From [Zimmermannella] alba NBRC 15616 (GTDB taxonomy: Bacteria > Actinomycetota > Actinomycetes > Actinomycetales > Microbacteriaceae), in contig NZ_BCSO01000010.1 in NCBI RefSeq assembly GCF_001570905.1, positions 22,868-86,867 of the forward strand: a stretch of DNA of 64,000 bases. Direction: 5' to 3'. Position numbers and translations under genes: made by a program. The notes under the pieces were generated by a model. It was not told the DNA's origin. It ran no database searches and worked only from the letters and a program-made list of their open reading frames with translations. This document shows positions 27,378-35,042 of this stretch, one piece after another (the first letter of the stretch is position 1; each line of letters opens with the position of its first letter).

Positions 27378-27474
27378 TGGGTGAGCGCCTCGCGCCAGGC
27401 TGCGACGCGCCGAGGTGCGCGCGGGAGTGTTTTCCGTGTAGTCTGAACGCTGCTCATCGCATGCGATGACTCCT

Positions 27475-27556
27475 GGCGAGTTGCCCGAGCGGCCAAAGGG
27501 AGCTGACTGTAAATCAGCCGGCACTGCCTTCGGGGGTTCGAATCCCTCACTCGCCA
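27475..27556 (+). tRNA. tRNA-Tyr(GTA)
   Basis: The acceptor arms GGCGAGT and ACTCGCC pair, the anticodon loop reads CTGACTGTAAATCAG with anticodon GTA, the variable arm is long (class II) and the T arm is GGGGGTTCGAATCCC. No CCA is encoded. Confidence 0.95.
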
Positions 27557-27651
27557 CGCTCAGCGCCTCGGCTCCGGCCGGGGCGCTTTTCGTTGTGTGG
27601 ATGCGCTTCCAAAGGTGTGAGCCGGACACATCGGCTTGTTACGGTGCGGGT

Positions 27652-28476
27652 ATGACGACTCTCACGGTTCCTGACGCAGCTGAGCTGCTGGAGATTGCGC
27701 GCATGCTCGCTCGGGAAGGGGCGGAGCTTGCACGCCGTCGCCGTGAAGAGGGAGTCGAGCTCGCAGCGCGAAAGTCGAGTATCACGGATGTCGTGACGGA
27801 GGCCGACCGCGAGGTCGAAGAACACATTCGCGCGCGCCTTGCCCAGCTGCGCCCCGAGGACGGCTTCTACGGCGAAGAGGGCGATCCGCGTACGAGTGTG
27901 GACGGCCTCAACTGGGTGGTCGACCCCATCGACGGCACCGTCAACTATCTCTACGGCATCCCGCACTCGGCGGTGAGCGTCGCTGTCGCCGAGGGTGACC
28001 CGGCCACGCAGCCCGCGTCCATGCGCGTCCTTGCCGGTGCCGTCGTCAATATCTTCACGGGGGAGGAGTGGGCGGCTTCCCTCGGCTGTGGTGCCACACA
28101 CAACGGTGAAGCGCTCGCGGTTGAGCCTGCGCCGAGTCTTGCCGAGTCGCTCGTCGGCACCGGGTACAGCTATGACGCGGCCGAGCGACGCGATCAGGCT
28201 CGCGTGTGGGCCGAGCTGGCCGAGCACACGCGCGACGTGCGCCGAATGGGTGCTGCGGCGCTCGACCTCACGGCGGTCGCGTGCGGTCGACTCGATATCT
28301 ATTACGAGCGGGGGCTGAAGCCATGGGACCTCGCGGCGGGCTCGCTCATCGCGCGCGAAGCTGGCGCAGTCGTGAAGGGCCTCGGCGCTGATCGTGAGGG
28401 GATGGGGATGCTCATAGCGGGGCATCCGGATGCTGTGGCGGAATTTGAGCCGCGGCTTGCTGCAGCGCTCGGTTGA
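27652..28476 (+). CDS. Inositol monophosphatase family protein
   Basis: A Mg-dependent sugar phosphatase of 274 residues. The metal and catalytic motifs are present: EADREVE, FYGEEGD, VVDPIDGTVNYLYGIP (the core signature) and KPWDLAAGSLIAREAGA. The substrate could be inositol phosphate, histidinol phosphate or another sugar phosphate. ATG 27652 is used; the open frame extends upstream through the tRNA-Tyr gene, which is not coding. The stop codon TGA is the first base triplet of a family A repeat. Confidence 0.9.
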   Translation: MTTLTVPDAAELLEIARMLAREGAELARRRREEGVELAARKSSITDVVTEADREVEEHIRARLAQLRPEDGFYGEEGDPRTSVDGLNWVVDPIDGTVNYLYGIPHSAVSVAVAEGDPATQPASMRVLAGAVVNIFTGEEWAASLGCGATHNGEALAVEPAPSLAESLVGTGYSYDAAERRDQARVWAELAEHTRDVRRMGAAALDLTAVACGRLDIYYERGLKPWDLAAGSLIAREAGAVVKGLGADREGMGMLIAGHPDAVAEFEPRLAAALG

Positions 28477-28517
28477 GCTGGTCGAGTAGCGCGCCAGCGC
28501 GTATCGAGATCACGCGG
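28474..28517. repeat. Family A repeat, copy 5 (left half)
   Basis: TGAGCTGGTCGAGTAG, an internal GCGC hairpin, then GTATCGAGATCACGCGG. Its first triplet is the stop codon of the preceding gene. Confidence 0.8.
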
Positions 28518-28686
28518 CTCATCGATGACACGCGAAGCTAACGACCGGATCCTCTGGAAACGGCACGGATTCAAGCGCTCTGCGGGGTTCTGGAGCTTCT
28601 TGTCATAGCGTCTTGATCTTTCCGTGACCTTCCCGTTACGCTTTACCGAGTCGTTACAAACAGAAGGACTGTGGATCGAAGAGCTT

Positions 28687-29955
28687 ATGACTGACATCAC
28701 CACCATCGAGGCGCAGCCCCTGACGCGTCGCGCACGTCGCGAAGCGGAACGCCAGGCTGCCGCTTCCCAGACGGTGATTGCAGCCGCCTCGACCACCTTC
28801 TCCTCGCGCCGTGAGCGCCGTGCCGCAGAGGCTGCTCAGCGCGCCAACGCCTTCAACGTCGCCGACGTCCTCGCCGAGGCTGCCGCCCTTCAGGCTCGCC
28901 AGCAGCTCATGACGCGTTCGGTTGAGGCGTCCTCCTCGAACTTCGTGCCGGCCGGCGACGAGGTCCGCACCGGTTCGACGCGCGTCTCGCCGTCGTCGCT
29001 CGCTCGCCGTCCGAAGTCGGCAACCCGTCAGCTCGCTGGTTTTGCTGCCCTTGGTATGGCCGCCAGCGCTGGCGTTGCCGTGACGGTCCCGGCCCTCGCT
29101 GATGTTGCGAACGCCGCTGCTGGCGGTGCTAACGCGCACGCGCAGAGCCTCGACCTCCACGCTGTTGTGAACCAGTCGGGCGATTCTGGCCCGGAGGCTC
29201 CGCAGGTGTCGCGCACCGACACGGTCACCGTCTCGACGATGGGTACCGCAACCGCGCAGCAGGTGCAGAATGGCATCAAGCGCCTGGACAACACCACGTA
29301 CCAGAACGACATGACGGCTGCCGTCCAGTTCCCGTTCTACACGGGCGTTGAGATGACCGACATGTACGGCGTTCGAAACAACCCGACTGGTGCTGGTTAC
29401 GACTTCCACACCGGCGTCGACTTCACGCCGGGTGCTGGCACACCGATTGCTGCGATCGCTGATGGCCGCGTCGCGCACGTGCAGAAGGTCGATCAGGGCG
29501 GTTACGGCTGCTACGTCGTTATCGAGCACGTCATCGACGGCCAGACGATCTTCTCGACCTACGGACACATGGTGCAGGATTCCTCGCCGCTCAAGGTTGG
29601 CGACAAGGTCCACGTTGGTGACCTCGTCGGACTCGTGGGTACCACTGGCCGTTCAACCGGTGAGCATCTTCACTTCGAGATTGGTATCGGCACTCAGCAG
29701 AACCACACCGACCCGATGGCGTGGCTCAAGGCTCACAACAACCCGAACACGGTTGTTTCCGAGGTGACCAACCCGGTCGGTTACGACGCGGGCACGCAGG
29801 TTGTCACGGTGACGCCGAGCCAGGTTTCGGATGTCGCGTCGCAGAATGATTCAAACTCGTACGACCAGTCGTACGGCGGCTCGTACCAGGAGCAGTCGAG
29901 CAACGGCGCGACGTACACGTACCACCCGGACGGCACGTACACGTACACGTACTAA
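28687..29955 (+). CDS. M23 family metallopeptidase, probable cell-wall hydrolase
   Basis: A LytM-type zinc peptidase expected to cut peptidoglycan cross-links. The 422-residue protein has a long, Arg/Ala-rich N-terminal cytoplasmic part (residues 1-115), one membrane segment near 118-140, and the catalytic domain with zinc ligands in FHTGVDF (His 241, Asp 245) and HLHFE (His 327, His 329). The C-terminus is an odd Ser/Tyr/Thr tail ending in GTYTYTY. ATG 28687 is chosen because similarity to other family N-termini (RRARREAERQ) begins there. Confidence 0.9.
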   Translation: MTDITTIEAQPLTRRARREAERQAAASQTVIAAASTTFSSRRERRAAEAAQRANAFNVADVLAEAAALQARQQLMTRSVEASSSNFVPAGDEVRTGSTRVSPSSLARRPKSATRQLAGFAALGMAASAGVAVTVPALADVANAAAGGANAHAQSLDLHAVVNQSGDSGPEAPQVSRTDTVTVSTMGTATAQQVQNGIKRLDNTTYQNDMTAAVQFPFYTGVEMTDMYGVRNNPTGAGYDFHTGVDFTPGAGTPIAAIADGRVAHVQKVDQGGYGCYVVIEHVIDGQTIFSTYGHMVQDSSPLKVGDKVHVGDLVGLVGTTGRSTGEHLHFEIGIGTQQNHTDPMAWLKAHNNPNTVVSEVTNPVGYDAGTQVVTVTPSQVSDVASQNDSNSYDQSYGGSYQEQSSNGATYTYHPDGTYTYTY

Positions 29956-29962
29956 GTCCATG

Positions 29963-29991
29963 TGGCGAATGACCGACTAAGCTGTTATAGT
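29963..29991 (+). promoter_or_regulatory. Candidate promoter for the tRNA-Thr/tRNA-Met pair
   Basis: A good -10 box TATAGT (29986-29991) with a poor -35 TGGCGA 17 bp upstream. The predicted start would be about 25 bp before tRNA-Thr. Confidence 0.4.
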
Positions 29992-30024
29992 TGCTCGGTG
30001 CCGTGCGCGAGACGTGCGGAACAT

Positions 30025-30096
<72 letters not shown>

Positions 30097-30126
30097 CTGT
30101 CTTCAGCCTTCGGGCTCGGAGGCTGC

Positions 30127-30200
30127 GGCTGAGTAGCTCAGTTGGTGAGAGCGCACGACTCATAATCGTGAGGTCGCGGGTTCGAGTCCCGCCTCAGCTA
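30127..30200 (+). tRNA. tRNA-Met(CAT), elongator type
   Basis: Acceptor GGCTGAG pairs with CTCAGCT (one G-T pair); the anticodon arm CACGA-CTCATAA-TCGTG gives CAT. It lacks the three G-C pairs of an initiator anticodon stem. A CAT tRNA-Ile2 with modified C34 cannot be excluded from sequence. Confidence 0.88.
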
Positions 30201-30207
30201 CGAAAAG

Positions 30208-30234
30208 AACGCCCCGAAAGGGGCGTTTCTTGTT
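30208..30234 (+). terminator. Intrinsic terminator after the tRNA pair
   Basis: Stem AACGCCCC/GGGGCGTT with a GAAA loop followed by a T-rich run (TTTCTTGTTT). Confidence 0.85.
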
Positions 30235-30239
30235 TGGCT

Positions 30240-30690
30240 AGTGGATTGCGAGGATATGGGCGTTCGTGCCGTGGCTGAGCTGGGTAGAGGAGCGGACCTA
30301 TCAGTGTGATTGCAGGTGGTGACTTGTTGGTTACGGCTGTCAACAAGCCAATACTCGGCCAACGTTCAGTAGGAAACATCCACTCGGAGCGATTCGGCCA
30401 AGAATGACTCGTTTCTGTCCGCAACGTGACGAGCTCTGCAGCTTGTTGTGACTAAAGCTGAACAAACGTTCTTCGTTGGCTCAGTCTTCCGAGGTTCGCT
30501 TGCGTCGACTTGCATCCGTTGGGTCCCTGTGGCGACGCAAAATCTCACTGAGGTGTGCCAGCCCGGGCATCTCGAACTACCTGAGAAAACACGTGTTGCA
30601 TTCAGAACAACTCCCCAAAAGCCTGAGAACGGTGGTGGCCTTCAGCCGTGCGCTGCTCCTTGCAGTTTCAGGGATGTTGCAGTGTCAGGG
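30240..30690. other. Gene-poor stretch of lower GC
   Basis: About 450 bases with no convincing reading frame on either strand. GC is visibly lower than its flanks, and a degenerate family A half (GAGCTGGGTAGAGGAGC) is near 30275. It may be decayed coding sequence. Confidence 0.5.
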
Positions 30691-31113
30691 ATGACGGGCA
30701 TCAACCTGTTCGTCGCCAAGGTGCCAGCTGCTGAGGCAGCCGGCCCCGTCTCGTCCAGTGGCGCCTACACCAACGGGCTCTTCAGCGTGACGTCGTCGGT
30801 GACGCCTATCTCGCTGCCCGCTGGTGATGGCACGGTCAAGCTCACCTACACGCTGACCAACACCGGCAGTGAAGCGCTCTGGTACACGACGGAGAACAAC
30901 AACGTGTGCGCTACGCAGGTCATTGGCTTCACGGCGAGTGTCTACTCGCCGGGCGAGTACTTCCGCATGCCTGGTGAGACGGCGAGCTTCTCGTGTTCCG
31001 GCAAGGTGACGCACCAAGACAAGGCGAATGCGCACGTCCATGGCCCGAACGGTGAACCGCTCGTGTCGACGGGTGCCCAGGGCTTCGTCTCGGTCACCGC
31101 CGTTTCTGCCGCG
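30691..31113 (+). pseudogene. Remnant of a surface protein (DUF11-like domain)
   Basis: The translated stretch includes GTVKLTYTLTNTGSEALWYT, then PGEYFRMPGETASFSC and a following Thr/Val-rich strand. This matches the layout of DUF11-like repeat domains in actinobacterial surface proteins. There is no signal peptide before it and no cell-wall anchor after it; the open frame runs on into palindromic repeats. I read it as a fragment of a larger gene. The open frame from 30448 is probably incidental. Confidence 0.5.
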
Positions 31114-31133
31114 CGAAGGTGCTGCTCCAGAAC

Positions 31134-31190
31134 TGGTCAGAAATCAGGGGTACGTGGCGCAGATGTCGACGTACCCCCGATTTCTGACCA
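31134..31190. repeat. Intergenic palindrome, family B (TGGTCAGAAATC arms)
   Basis: Arms TGGTCAGAAATC and GATTTCTGACCA with an inner GGGGTACGT/ACGTACCCCC pairing. It is followed at once by a second palindrome; the same pairing of elements recurs at 36889-37052. Confidence 0.8.
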
Positions 31191-31219
31191 AGTGCGGAAG
31201 CCGCTGCCGGTCGCGGTCT

Positions 31220-31291
31220 CCGGAAATGTGGCATCTGGCGGGGGTACGCGGCCATATGTGGGTCGTACACCCACCAGATGCCAGATTTTGG
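31220..31291. repeat. Intergenic palindrome, family B (CCGGAAATGTGGCATCTGG arms)
   Basis: Arms CCGGAAATGTGGCATCTGG and CCAGATGCCAGATTTTGG around a GGCCATATG centre. Related copies are at 36976-37052 and 43529-43609. Confidence 0.8.
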
Positions 31292-31467
31292 AAGGGCGGC
31301 ACGTCGCGAGGTGGCACGGCATGAGGCCGCGCGATGGCCACAAAGCTGGATGGCATCGGGCTCCGAGCTTCGTGCACATCCACACATCCACCCGACACGT
31401 TCATTTCGGCGCGCGAAAATAGAGACAGCGGGTGAACCCTGACGCCCGCCAAAGGGAAGTGATTGGC

Positions 31468-33594
31468 ATGCCCGAAGCCCAGAACACCACCCACGCTGCC
31501 GACGAGATCCGCGATGCCTGGCGCGGATTCGAGCGCGGAGCCTGGACCGAGTCCATCGACGTCCGCGACTTCATCGTCCGCAACTACACGCCCTACGACG
31601 GTGACGCCTCATTCCTCGCCGGCCCCACCGAGAAAACGACGCGCCTCTGGAACACGCTCGAGGAGAACTACCTCAAGGTGGAGCGCGAGCGCCGCGTCTA
31701 CGACGTCGACGTCGACACCCCCGCCGACATTGATGCGTTCCCGGCCGGCTACATCTCCGAGGACGACGACGTCGTGGTGGGCCTGCAAACGGACGTCCCG
31801 CTCAAGCGCGCGATGATGCCGAACGGCGGCTGGCGCATGGTCCGCACCGCCATCCAGGAGGCGGGCAAGGACGTCAACCCGACCATCGAGACGGCCTTCA
31901 CCCGCTACCGGAAGACGCACAATGACGCCGTCTTCGACATCTACACGCCGCGCATCCGCGCCGCCCGCAGCTCGCACGTCATCACCGGCCTCCCGGACGC
32001 CTACGGCCGCGGCCGCATCATCGGCGACTACCGTCGCGTCGCGCTCTACGGTGTCGACGCCCTCATCGCCGAGAAGCAGGCTGCGAAGGACCGCTACGCC
32101 GACATGCCCTTCAGCGAGCACTGGGCCCGCTACCGCGAAGAGCACGCCGAGCAGATCAAGGCGCTCAAGAAGCTCCTCAAGCTCGGCGAACTCTACGGCT
32201 TCGAGCTCGGACGCCCCGCCGCGAACGCTCGCGAAGCCGTGCAGTGGACCCACCTCGCGTACCTCGCCTCGGTGAAGAGCCAGGACGGCGCGGCCATGTC
32301 GATCGGCCGCCTCTCCGCCTTCTTCGACTGCTATGTGGAGCGCGACCTCGCCGAGGGCACGCTCACCGAATCCGAGGCGCAGGAGCTCATCGACGCGCTC
32401 GTCATCAAGCTCCGCATCGTCCGCTTCCTCCGCACGATCGACTACGACCAGATCTTCTCCGGCGACCCGTACTGGGCCACCTGGAGCGACGCAGGATTCG
32501 GCGAGGACGGTCGCTCGCAGGTGACGAAGACCTCCTTCCGCCTCCTGCAGACCCTCCGCAACCTCGGTCCCGCACCCGAGCCGAACATCACGATCTTCTG
32601 GGACCCGGCCCTGCCCGCCGGCTACAAGGAGTTCTGCTCGGCGATCTCCATCGAGACGAGCTCGGTGCAGTACGAGTCCGACGCACAGATCCGAGAACGC
32701 TGGGGCGACGACGCAGCGATCGCCTGCTGCGTCTCCCCGATGAAGATCGGCCAGCAGATGCAGTTCTTCGGCGCCCGCGTGAACGCGGCGAAGGCGCTCC
32801 TGTACGCCATCAACGGTGGCCGGGATGAGATGAGCGGCAAGCAGATCGTCGACGGCCACACCGCCGTCGAGGGCGACGGCCCGCTCGACTTCGACGACAT
32901 CTGGGACAAGTACGAGGACATGCTCGACTGGGTCGTCGGCACGTACATCGAGGCGCTCAACATCATCCACTACTGCCACGACCGGTACGCCTACGAAGCG
33001 ATCGAGATGGCGCTCCACGACAGCGAAATCATCCGCACCATGGGCTGCGGCATCGCCGGGCTCTCGATCGTCGCTGACTCGCTCGCCGCAATCAAGTACG
33101 CGAAGGTGTACCCGGTGCGCGACGAGACGGGCCTCATCGTCGACTACCGCGTCGAAGGCGAATTCCCGGTCTACGGCAACGACGACGACCGCGCCGACGA
33201 CATCGCCGCGACCGTCGTCCACACCGTGATGTCGAAGATCAAGGAGCACAAGCTGTACCGGGACGCCATCCCCACCCAGTCGGTGCTCACGATCACCTCG
33301 AACGTTGTCTACGGCAAGAACACCGGCAACTTCCCGTCCGGCCACCGTGCCGGAACGCCCTTCGCGCCGGGTGCCAACCCCGAGAACGGCATGGACACGC
33401 ACGGCATGGTCGCGTCGATGCTCTCGGTCGGCAAGCTCGACTACGAAGACGCGCTCGACGGCATCTCCCTCACGAACACGATCACCCCGCAGGGGCTCGG
33501 TCGCACGAAGGAGGAGCAGGTGCAAAACCTCGTCGGCATCCTCGACGCCGGCTTCATCATGGACACGAACAAGGCCTTCGGTCCGAAGGCCTAA
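31468..33594 (+). CDS. pflB: Pyruvate formate-lyase catalytic chain, lacking the glycyl radical domain
   Basis: Formate C-acetyltransferase turns pyruvate and CoA into acetyl-CoA and formate without oxygen. The 708-residue chain has the catalytic cysteine pair in [19 protein letters not shown] (Cys 420-Cys 421) and family blocks such as [14 protein letters not shown] and [16 protein letters not shown]. It stops at [16 protein letters not shown], where ordinary PflB continues for about 60 more residues with the RVSGYAV radical motif. That missing part is encoded by the next gene. ATG 31468 has AGGGAAG upstream; an earlier in-frame ATG at 31432 lacks support. Confidence 0.93.
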   Translation: MPEAQNTTHAADEIRDAWRGFERGAWTESIDVRDFIVRNYTPYDGDASFLAGPTEKTTRLWNTLEENYLKVERERRVYDVDVDTPADIDAFPAGYISEDDDVVVGLQTDVPLKRAMMPNGGWRMVRTAIQEAGKDVNPTIETAFTRYRKTHNDAVFDIYTPRIRAARSSHVITGLPDAYGRGRIIGDYRRVALYGVDALIAEKQAAKDRYADMPFSEHWARYREEHAEQIKALKKLLKLGELYGFELGRPAANAREAVQWTHLAYLASVKSQDGAAMSIGRLSAFFDCYVERDLAEGTLTESEAQELIDALVIKLRIVRFLRTIDYDQIFSGDPYWATWSDAGFGEDGRSQVTKTSFRLLQTLRNLGPAPEPNITIFWDPALPAGYKEFCSAISIETSSVQYESDAQIRERWGDDAAIACCVSPMKIGQQMQFFGARVNAAKALLYAINGGRDEMSGKQIVDGHTAVEGDGPLDFDDIWDKYEDMLDWVVGTYIEALNIIHYCHDRYAYEAIEMALHDSEIIRTMGCGIAGLSIVADSLAAIKYAKVYPVRDETGLIVDYRVEGEFPVYGNDDDRADDIAATVVHTVMSKIKEHKLYRDAIPTQSVLTITSNVVYGKNTGNFPSGHRAGTPFAPGANPENGMDTHGMVASMLSVGKLDYEDALDGISLTNTITPQGLGRTKEEQVQNLVGILDAGFIMDTNKAFGPKA

Positions 33595-33634
33595 CCCCTC
33601 GGCCTCACGGGCGGCGCACACCCCGGCGTCGCCC

Positions 33635-33666
33635 GGATGCGGCGGGATCCAGCATCCACCGCATCC
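33635..33666 (+). promoter_or_regulatory. Hairpin in the gap between the two PFL chains
   Basis: GGATGCGG and CCGCATCC form an 8 bp stem around a 16-base loop that itself holds GGATCCAGCATCC. No T-run follows, so it is more likely an mRNA-stability or processing hairpin than a terminator. Confidence 0.5.
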
Positions 33667-33707
33667 CCCCCACACCATCCACCGCCCGCCCAGCACTGGA
33701 GTACATC

Positions 33708-33959
33708 ATGGCCAAGCACACCTTCGACGAGCGCCTCGAAGCGATGAAGGCAGCCCGCACCGAACACAACATGGAGCAGGGGCTCTACCACGCGAACATC
33801 AACGTCCTGAACCGCGAGACGCTCGAGGACGCGATGGCGAACCCCGAGAAGTACCCGAACCTCACCGTCCGCGTCTCGGGCTACGCCGTGAACTTCGTGA
33901 AGCTCACGCCCGAGCAGCAGCGCGACGTGCTCGAGCGCACCTTCCACCAGAACGCGTAG
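33708..33959 (+). CDS. Separate glycyl radical chain of pyruvate formate-lyase (GrcA-like)
   Basis: An 83-residue protein that matches the last 60 residues missing from the neighbouring PFL chain: [19 protein letters not shown], then the radical motif RVSGYAV (Gly 58) and [17 protein letters not shown]. Its first 22 residues ([20 protein letters not shown]) are a helical leader not found in whole PflB. It resembles the E. coli spare-part protein GrcA/YfiD in function, but here the main enzyme has no radical domain of its own, so this chain should be essential. ATG 33708 has TGGAG at 7 bp. Confidence 0.9.
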   Translation: MAKHTFDERLEAMKAARTEHNMEQGLYHANINVLNRETLEDAMANPEKYPNLTVRVSGYAVNFVKLTPEQQRDVLERTFHQNA

Positions 33960-34014
33960 GGCGTGCTGGCGGAATTGGTTGTGGATGCCGCGGGCGACGC
34001 GGCGTGGGTGAGCG

Positions 34015-34899
34015 ATGCCTGCTGAATGCTTGAACCCAGGCGGGCTGGACGCCGTCACGCTCGGCTCCGGCGGCGAGCTGCCGATTGCGCCGCGACGTGC
34101 CGGTGCCGGGACAGACGGCCTCGACGAGGTGACGCTTGAGCGGCACGACCGGCTCTCGCGGATCCGCCGAGGTGAGCTCGGCACGATCCACTCGTGGGAG
34201 CTCGTCACCGCGGTTGACGGGCCGGGCACGCGCCTCACGATCTTCTTCTCGGGATGTCCGCTGCGCTGCCTGTACTGTCACAACCCCGACACGATCGAGG
34301 CGAAGGACGGGCAGGATGTGCCGCTCGACCACCTCGTGCAAAAGATCCGACGCTACGAGTCGGTGTTCCGTGCAACGCGGGGCGGGATCACGCTCTCGGG
34401 TGGTGAGGTGCTGCAGCAACCGAAGCTTGCCGCGCGGCTCTTGAAGGCCGCGAAGCATATGGTCGTGCACACGGCGATCGACACCTCTGGGTTTTTGGGC
34501 GCGAACGTGACCGACCAGATGATGGGCGATATTGACCTCGTGCTGCTCGATGTGAAGGCGGGGGATGAGGAGACCTACCACCGCGTGACGGGGCAGCGGC
34601 TGCAGCCGACGATCGACTTTGGTGACCGGCTCTCGGCGCACGGCGTCGAGATTTGGGGGCGCTTCGTGCTCGTGCCGGGGCTCACGGATTCGTGGGACAA
34701 CGTCGAGAACGTGGCTGACATCATGGCCCGCTGGTCATCGCTCTCGCGTGTCGAGGTGCTGCCGTTTCACCAGATGGGGCGCGACAAGTGGGAGGCGCTC
34801 GGGCGGCGGTACGAGCTTGAGGACACGCAGCCGCCGAGCGCGGAGCTGCTGGAGCGGGTGCGCGACCAGTTCCGGGCCCGTGGCCTGACTGTGTACTAG
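34015..34899 (+). CDS. pflA: Pyruvate formate-lyase activating enzyme
   Basis: A radical SAM enzyme that installs the glycyl radical. The [4Fe-4S] motif CPLRCLYC (Cys 81, 85, 88) is followed by the SAM-binding GGITLSGGEVLQQP. The typical core starts at about IHSWELVTAVDGPGTR, so the 294-residue frame from ATG 34015 has an extra leader of about 50 residues; GTG 34129 (VTLERHDRL) would give a standard 256 residues. Here its target must be the separate small chain, docked or not on the catalytic chain. Confidence 0.93.
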   Translation: MPAECLNPGGLDAVTLGSGGELPIAPRRAGAGTDGLDEVTLERHDRLSRIRRGELGTIHSWELVTAVDGPGTRLTIFFSGCPLRCLYCHNPDTIEAKDGQDVPLDHLVQKIRRYESVFRATRGGITLSGGEVLQQPKLAARLLKAAKHMVVHTAIDTSGFLGANVTDQMMGDIDLVLLDVKAGDEETYHRVTGQRLQPTIDFGDRLSAHGVEIWGRFVLVPGLTDSWDNVENVADIMARWSSLSRVEVLPFHQMGRDKWEALGRRYELEDTQPPSAELLERVRDQFRARGLTVY

Positions 34900-34904
34900 G
34901 GCAA

Positions 34905-34950
34905 CTGAGCTGATCGAGGAGGCCGCAGGCCGTATCGAGAGTACGCGGTG
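34905..34950. repeat. Family A repeat, copy 6 (left half)
   Basis: CTGAGCTGATCGAGGAGGCC, an internal hairpin, then GTATCGAGAGTACGCGGTG. It is followed by a family B palindrome. Confidence 0.75.
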
Positions 34951-34963
34951 TGCGGCGAGCGGC

Positions 34964-35034
34964 GTCGAATTTCGGCTCTATATCGTCTATCCCTCGTCGG
35001 GAGCGGGATAGCCGGTATATGACGAAAACGCGAC
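34964..35034. repeat. Intergenic palindrome, family B (degenerate arms)
   Basis: GTCGAATTTCGGCTCTATAT against ATATGACGAAAACGCGAC, with the shared core CTATCCCTC..GGGATAG. It resembles the 8667-8740 element and lies between convergent pflA and the GH20 gene. Confidence 0.65.
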
Positions 35035-35042
35035 AGGCGACC

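Noticed and set aside
30448..31422. A complete 324-residue protein in this frame
   Set aside because: Only the middle third resembles a domain; the N-terminal part is low-GC noise and the C-terminal part is palindromic repeat.
31292..31467. Search for an FNR-, Rex- or Crp-like site before pflB
   Set aside because: No TTGAT-N4-ATCAA or similar palindrome was found in the 180 bp before the start.
31609..33696. A 695-codon open frame on the minus strand opposite pflB
   Set aside because: Its translation is Val/Asp/Arg-rich with no family features and mirrors the codon bias of pflB; it is a high-GC antisense shadow.
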